DNA of 64,000 nucleotides, from contig NC_079211.1 in the NCBI RefSeq assembly GCF_029633865.1, forward strand, positions 144,781,270-144,845,269, given 5' to 3'. Source of the stretch: Lampris incognitus (lineage: Eukaryota > Chordata > Actinopteri > Lampriformes > Lampridae). Position 1 is the first letter of the stretch. Each line of letters starts with the position of its first letter. Under the pieces are notes generated by a model. That model had not been told where the DNA came from. It saw nothing but the letters and a program-made list of their open reading frames with translations, and searched no databases. A program made the position numbers and the translations under genes. Shown here in pieces: positions 59,172 through 64,000 of this stretch.

Positions 59172-59719
59172 TTGACTCAACCAGAGTTTTGAACAACTTT
59201 CTTATTCCCGCCTTGATAAAATCATCCTGGTCATTGCTATCCCGATAGATAGACTCCTCTTTCCAAATTGAGCTATTGAAGTTAAAAGCTGAATATATCT
59301 GGTGAAATTCTGTGACTCCTGTTTTTCTCTGACATATCACCAAAAAAAAACAAAACTATTGCAGTGTTTTGTTGTAATATTGCACTGTTGTGTATTGTAA
59401 TGTGTGTTTCCGGTATCATTCAGCCGTACCAGCATCACCCACACCACCTCCATCACTTCCAACTTCCAACCTGTCAATCCTCACCAGCAGAGCCATCATG
59501 AAGAACTGTCTGCATCACACGAAGCATAGGTAAAAGTCCATATCTTGCCTATAAGCCTACTTCGCTGAGTGTACTGTGGCAGTGTGTCGGCCATAATTCT
59601 CATCACGGCCGACGCTGCCTGATGAAAGGTCCTGCGTTATGAATGGTGGCCCGCACGGCCTTAAGAGAGAGGGTGTGTAGGCCACAGCTCTCAGCTACCC
59701 TGTCTCACACTCTATTTAG
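59172..59719. other. Non-coding spacer
   Basis: AT-rich sequence; nothing recognised. Confidence 0.45.
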
Positions 59720-59848
59720 CGCCGTGATGGTCTGGCGGCCTGTCCAGGGTGTCTCCCCGCCTGCGGCCCAGTGACTGCTGGGATAGGCCGCAGCATCCCC
59801 GCCACCCTGAGAGCAGGACAGGCGGGGTTTGGATGATGGATGAGCGAG
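59720..59848 (+). mobile_element. SINE family B tail type 1 fragment
   Basis: Contains gatggtctggcggcctgtcc, gggataggccgcagcatccc and an ending in (GATGGATGA)n/(GAAT)n. The head is missing. Confidence 0.8.
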
Positions 59849-60049
59849 TGAATGAATGAAGCCTACTTTGGGTAGGGGTTGATAGACCCTCTTAACAAAA
59901 TGCCCCGCTTAGACGTCGCCCATATCTGTGTACCCATAATCCCATGGATGTGCGCGTGCGCGGACTCAAGCTGTATTTTAACGCACCGGCTGTGGTAACA
60001 CAATTTATGTTAATTCACAAGAGAGGAACGTTTAAAAAAAAAGCTCATC

Positions 60050-61194
60050 CCGATCGTCCCTCAGATAGACGGACAAAAGAAAAAGAAAAAGAAAAGTGAG
60101 TTGAGAGCGCGGACGCAGCCGTCCGGCGCGCGATCCGGAGCGCGCGAAGCTGCGCTGAAAATTAATAAAAGAAGAGTTTTAGAAAAGAACAAGAAAACAT
60201 CGTCCTGCGATTCTAAGTGTGTACTGGCAGAGCGCACGGCGACGCCGAACGCGCAGTTCGCCGTGGGCTCGGGGAAATGGCGCGACGATTGGCCGACGAG
60301 CCGCTCCGCGCCGCTGTGAAAAGGCATCGGCGCGTCGGCATCGCCTTTCTTATGCAAAGCAGCTGTCTGTGAAGGCGGATCTCTTGGCAGGTCGCACCAG
60401 CACCCAGGCAGCCAGCGGGCTCACACCAGCGCTGCCGCCGGACGCGAGGAGACGCTGCCTTGCGCGCACTCCCGGAGGGACGGACGGAGGGAGGACGCGC
60501 TCCTGGATTTTGTATAATTTCGCTTATTTCCTTCTTTCTTGCTGCTGCAGACCGGCTTGTGCGCGTCTGACGGGACCATCGTGCAGCCCAGCGGACGCGA
60601 GACGTCGGAGCCGAATTATTTTGTTGCACGCGCGCGCGCGTTACAAGTTATAACGCGCTACGACTGCTGTTGGCCGGACAGTTGAGGGTTACACGAACCA
60701 GTGTCCGGAAAGCATCATGACAGAGCAGGACGGTCCTCCGGCACGCTTTGGGCAACAAGTTGGGAGCCGACTGGAGAACGCGACCTCTGCAAAGTCCAAG
60801 TGGCAGGCTGTATAAGAGAGGCTGAAGCTGGGATCCGGCAGCGAACTGAAGCGGGGGTTTTTTTTTTTAATATATATACATTCTAAGCATGGACCTAAGC
60901 GCGAGCTATTTCCTGCAAGATCACGTGTTGGGACGTATTTCTGGAGTTCTTTTTCAGTTATATCATTAACACCTAAAAAGAGAAACGATGGTCTCCCAAC
61001 AGACAGTTTTGTAAGTTTTTTTGTTTGTTGTTTTTTTTTAATTTTTTACTCACCGTTCTGACCCCCCCCCTCCCCCCTAATCAAACATTGCCCGGGTTTA
61101 TCCCGGTCCAGTGCTCGATGAAAGCTGCTTCGGCTTCGTCCTAAAGTTAACTGTTCAACTTTTGTTCGTGCCAAGAGGGATCAAAGAGGCTAGA
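60050..61194 (+). promoter_or_regulatory. fzd10: CpG-rich 5' flank / 5' UTR of fzd10
   Basis: About 60090..60700 is GC- and CpG-rich directly upstream of the fzd10 start, as expected for the promoter and 5' UTR of a developmental gene. Candidate TA-rich elements (gtataatttcgc near 60513, atatatatac near 60870) are seen, but the transcription start cannot be fixed. A donor-like GTAAGT at 61011 and an acceptor-like tcccggtccag ending at 61111 could define a roughly 100-bp 5' UTR intron. Several short upstream ATGs occur. Confidence 0.5.
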
Positions 61195-62948
61195 ATGTTT
61201 TCAACTGCCAAGCTGAGCCTAATCTACATGCTGCTTGTCTTTTTAAGTGGTGGGGGCTTGGCCATCAGCTCAGTAGACCCCGACAGGTCAGGCGAGGGGA
61301 CATGTCAACACATCAACATCCCCCTGTGTAAAGACATTGGCTACAATATGACTCGCATGCCCAATCTGATGGGCCATGAGGACCAGAAGGAGGCCGCCAT
61401 TAAGCTGCACGAGTTTGCCCCGTTGATAGAGTTTGGATGCCACAGTCATCTTAAATTTTTTCTGTGTTCGCTGTATGCTCCCATGTGCACGGAGCAGTGT
61501 GTCCACCCCCATTCCAGCCTGCAGAGTGATCGTGTGAGCAGGTCAAGCTCAAGTGCTCCCCTATCTTGGAACAGTTCAACTTCCCCTGGCCAGATTCCCT
61601 GGACTGCTCCAGACTACCAACCAAAAATGACCCTAACAACCTCTGCATGGAGGCCCCGAACAATGGCTCAGATGAGCCTCCCAAAGTCTCCCACACCCAG
61701 CCTCCCGATTTCAGGCTACAGCGTCCCCTCGGCGGACAGGACCTGCAGCTCAGGGACAGCAGCAGCAAGGGGACATGCAGCAACCCGGGCAAGTTCCACT
61801 TTGTGGAGAAGAGTGAGTCTTGTGCCCCCAAATGCTACCCCAAAGTGGATGTCTACTGGAGCCAGGGAGACAAGCAGTTTTCTCTGGTGTGGATGGCCAT
61901 CTGGTCCATCCTGTGCTTCGTCTCAAGCGCCTTCACCGTGCTCACGTTCCTCATTGATCCGCAGCGCTTCAAGTACCCGGAGAGGCCCATCATCTTCCTC
62001 TCCATGTCCTACTGTGTTTATTCTGTGGGCTACCTCATCCGGCTCTTTGTGGGAGCTGACAGAATTGCCTGTGACAGAGACAGTGGGGTTCAGTACATCA
62101 TCCAGGAGGGTCTGGAGAGCACAGGCTGCACCATTGTGTTCCTCATTCTGTACTACTTTGGCATGGCCAGCTCCCTCTGGTGGGTCATTCTGACCCTCAC
62201 ATGGTTCCTAGCTGCAGGGAAGAAGTGGGGCCATGAGGCCATCGAGGCCAACAGCAGCTACTTCCACCTGGCAGCCTGGGCCATCCCCGCTGTGAAGACC
62301 ATCATGATCCTTGTTATGAGGAAGGTGGCGGGAGACGAGCTGACGGGTGTCTGCTATGTGGGCAGCATGGACGTCAAAGCTCTCACGGGCTTTGTGCTCA
62401 TCCCTCTCTCCTGCTACCTCATCATCGGTACATCTTTCCTACTCTCGGGCTTCGTGGCCCTCTTCCACATCCGTAAAATCATGAAGACTGAGGGGGAGAA
62501 CACAGACAAGCTCGAGAAGCTGATGGTCCGCATCGGGGTCTTCTCTGTCCTCTACACTGTCCCAGCCACCTGCGTCATCGCTTGCTATTTCTATGAGCGG
62601 CTCAACATGGACTACTGGAGGATCCTGGCAGGGGAGCAGAAGTGTGTAGACGGCAGCGGGCCGGAGCCGGAGGAGTGTGTTATGAAGAGCTCTATCCCCG
62701 CCGTTGAGATCTTTATGGTGAAGATCTTCATGCTGCTGGTGGTGGGCATCACCAGCGGCATGTGGATCTGGACCTCAAAGACGCTGCAGTCGTGGCAGAA
62801 TGTCTTCAGCAGGAAGCTGAAGAAGAGGACGAGGAGGAAGGCCGCCAGTGTGTTCACCAGCAGCGGGCCTTACATGAAACCTCACCCATCCTTCAAAGGG
62901 CACAGTACAAAGTATGAGCCTACACGGCCTCCTCCCACATGTGTGTGA
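61195..62948 (+). CDS. fzd10: Frizzled-10, seven-pass Wnt receptor (two +1 frameshifts in the CRD)
   Basis: Single-exon plasma-membrane Wnt receptor of 583 residues if both extra bases are discounted, close to the human length (581). The start is ATG 61195, chosen because it opens a signal peptide (MFSTAKLSLIYMLLVFLSGG). The cysteine-rich domain spans about 37-150 with ten cysteines; N-glycosylation sites are N51 and N156. Seven membrane helices lie at about 230-253, 264-285, 310-336, 355-375, 396-423, 445-468 and 499-526. The Dishevelled-binding KTLQSW is at 528-533, and the C-terminus PTCV is a PDZ ligand typical of FZD10. The frame breaks after TEQ (extra T near 61498) and after PACRVI (extra G near 61532). 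Downstream, from LEQFNF to the stop, the frame is uninterrupted for 460 codons. A consensus error or recent allele is likelier than an old pseudogene. Confidence 0.93.
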
Positions 62949-63720
62949 GCTGACTCTATGTGCGCTAACACCCCCTCCCCGCCCCCCCCCCCCCAACGCA
63001 AAAATACTTGTACAGCCCTTTACTTAAACAAGACTGTGATCAGAGTGCGTCAAAAGACACGGTCCGTGTTCTATTTATGCAAATTGCATTGAAGATAATG
63101 CAACGTGGGGTTTATTTCCTTTTGGGTTTTTTTTTTCAAATCTCGACCCATCTCATGCTACAAAAGTTGCCTTTGTTTGAGAAAAAAAAATCTACTCCTG
63201 GAATCACTTATCCCCATTGAGGAACTTAGTAGTGAAAAACAAAAAAAAAAACGTTATTGTTGTGAAGAAAAAAGTGGAATAAACCTTTTGGACATGCCAC
63301 GGGGTTGCCTGAATAATGTGCAATAGATGTTTTTTTGTTTTTGTTTTGTTGTTGCTGGCATGAAGACGGTCGTACAATACTGTTTGTAACCGATTACAGA
63401 CAATGAAAGGACTCCTCAGACAATGGGGGGAGGGGGGGGTGTTGTGTTTTCAAGCTTTTCAATGGAAATCAAGGCAGGGGTGGTGTGTGTTGGAACTGAG
63501 GCGAGAGCAGCTGGTGGAAAGGTGCTCGGGACCTTACGGACTGCCCGTCCACGCCACGGGTCAGCCGGAGCGCCCGGCGCCGAAGCGACGTCTGTAGACG
63601 CCCGCCGCCGCGCAGCTTTGTTCCTCTTCTTCGCTGTTTTGTAGCACAAGGGCGCATTTGTACATATTTCTAAAGGTCCATATTTTATAGGAAGTCAATA
63701 AAACGTTCTAGTTTTAAAAC
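62949..63720 (+). other. fzd10: 3' UTR of fzd10 with two poly(A) signals
   Basis: Follows the TGA. AATAAA occurs at 63278..63283 and at 63697..63702; the second is followed by a T-rich stretch and fits the main 3' end. C- and G-runs lie at 62980 and 63424. ORFs here have no recognisable content. Confidence 0.7.
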
Positions 63721-63924
63721 GTGGATGGCGGTGAAATTTGTGCGTCGTGACTGCTTTCAAGTTACTTCTTTGACGGGTTCACAGCCGCAGCACGGCGGCT
63801 CGTCCCTGTGCGCGAGCTGCTCGGCAATGCCTGAGAAGAAGGCGAGGCGGCGGCGCCGAGGCCTCGTGTGACGGCTTACGTCGCCTCGTGCCGCGTCACT
63901 TTTAGCGGTGTCGGATTTTTGCTA
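63721..63924. other. CpG-rich spacer after fzd10
   Basis: GC-rich sequence around 63780..63900; no gene recognised. Confidence 0.4.
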
Positions 63925-64000
63925 GGCGGCACGGTGGCGCGGTGGTTAGCGCGGTCGCCTCGCAGCAAGAAGGCCCTGGGTTCGAGCCCCGGGGTAGTCC
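63925..64000 (+). mobile_element. SINE family B head, cut by the window end
   Basis: tRNA-like head with ggcggcacggtggcgcggtg and B-box-like gggttcgagccccgg, starting the same order as the complete copy at 58785. The rest lies outside the window. Confidence 0.85.

Overview
The window comes from a teleost fish chromosome. It carries a single-exon Frizzled receptor gene, Tc1-like transposons, 5'-truncated L2-like and RTE LINEs, tRNA-derived SINEs with (ATGG)n or A-rich tails, hAT-type foldback elements, long (CA)n/(TA)n/(GA)n tracts and many G/C homopolymers. The species cannot be read from the sequence; a percomorph-like fish is my inference from the repeat mix.

Two host genes are well supported. 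fzd10 (plus strand, 61195..62948) is a complete Wnt receptor coding region, except that two single-base insertions lie 34 bp apart in the cysteine-rich domain. On the minus strand, one 880-bp exon (6777..7656) with good splice sites encodes the N-terminal region of a TMEM132 family protein. Human TMEM132D and FZD10 are neighbours in 12q24.33, diverging from each other, so the exon is most likely exon 2 of tmem132d. Its 5' end would then lie between 7.7 and about 60 kb. A 49-bp minus-strand exon candidate at 31312..31360 has strong splice sites, and its phase fits exon 2. Two further protein-domain exons are proposed on the minus strand: a MADF domain (51826..52150) and a THAP domain (58148..58395). 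Each is broken by one extra base. Four +1 indels in three otherwise intact coding regions suggest either sequence-consensus errors or recent decay.

Layout: 1-5.5 kb is a multi-level nest of retroelements inside a pair of inverted repeats. 5.7-6.2 kb is a SINE. 6.8-7.7 kb is the tmem132 exon. 7.7-19 kb is intron-like AT-rich DNA with two Tc1 copies, an RTE copy and several SINEs. 19-24 kb includes a GC-rich block. 24.6-35.5 kb holds two copies of a bipartite repeat and LINE remains. 35.5-57.6 kb is mostly non-coding, GC-rich and G/C-homopolymer-rich, with SINEs, MITEs and candidate regulatory blocks. 58-64 kb holds the THAP exon, SINEs, and fzd10 with its 5' and 3' flanks.

Two SINE superfamilies dominate. 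Family A has seven copies of about 435 bp, six with clear target-site duplications (10-16 bp) and one with a weak one. Family B has one tRNA-like head and a shared central region joined to at least two different tails. Several insertion orders can be read directly from target-site duplications. No CRISPR, rRNA or functional tRNA gene was seen.
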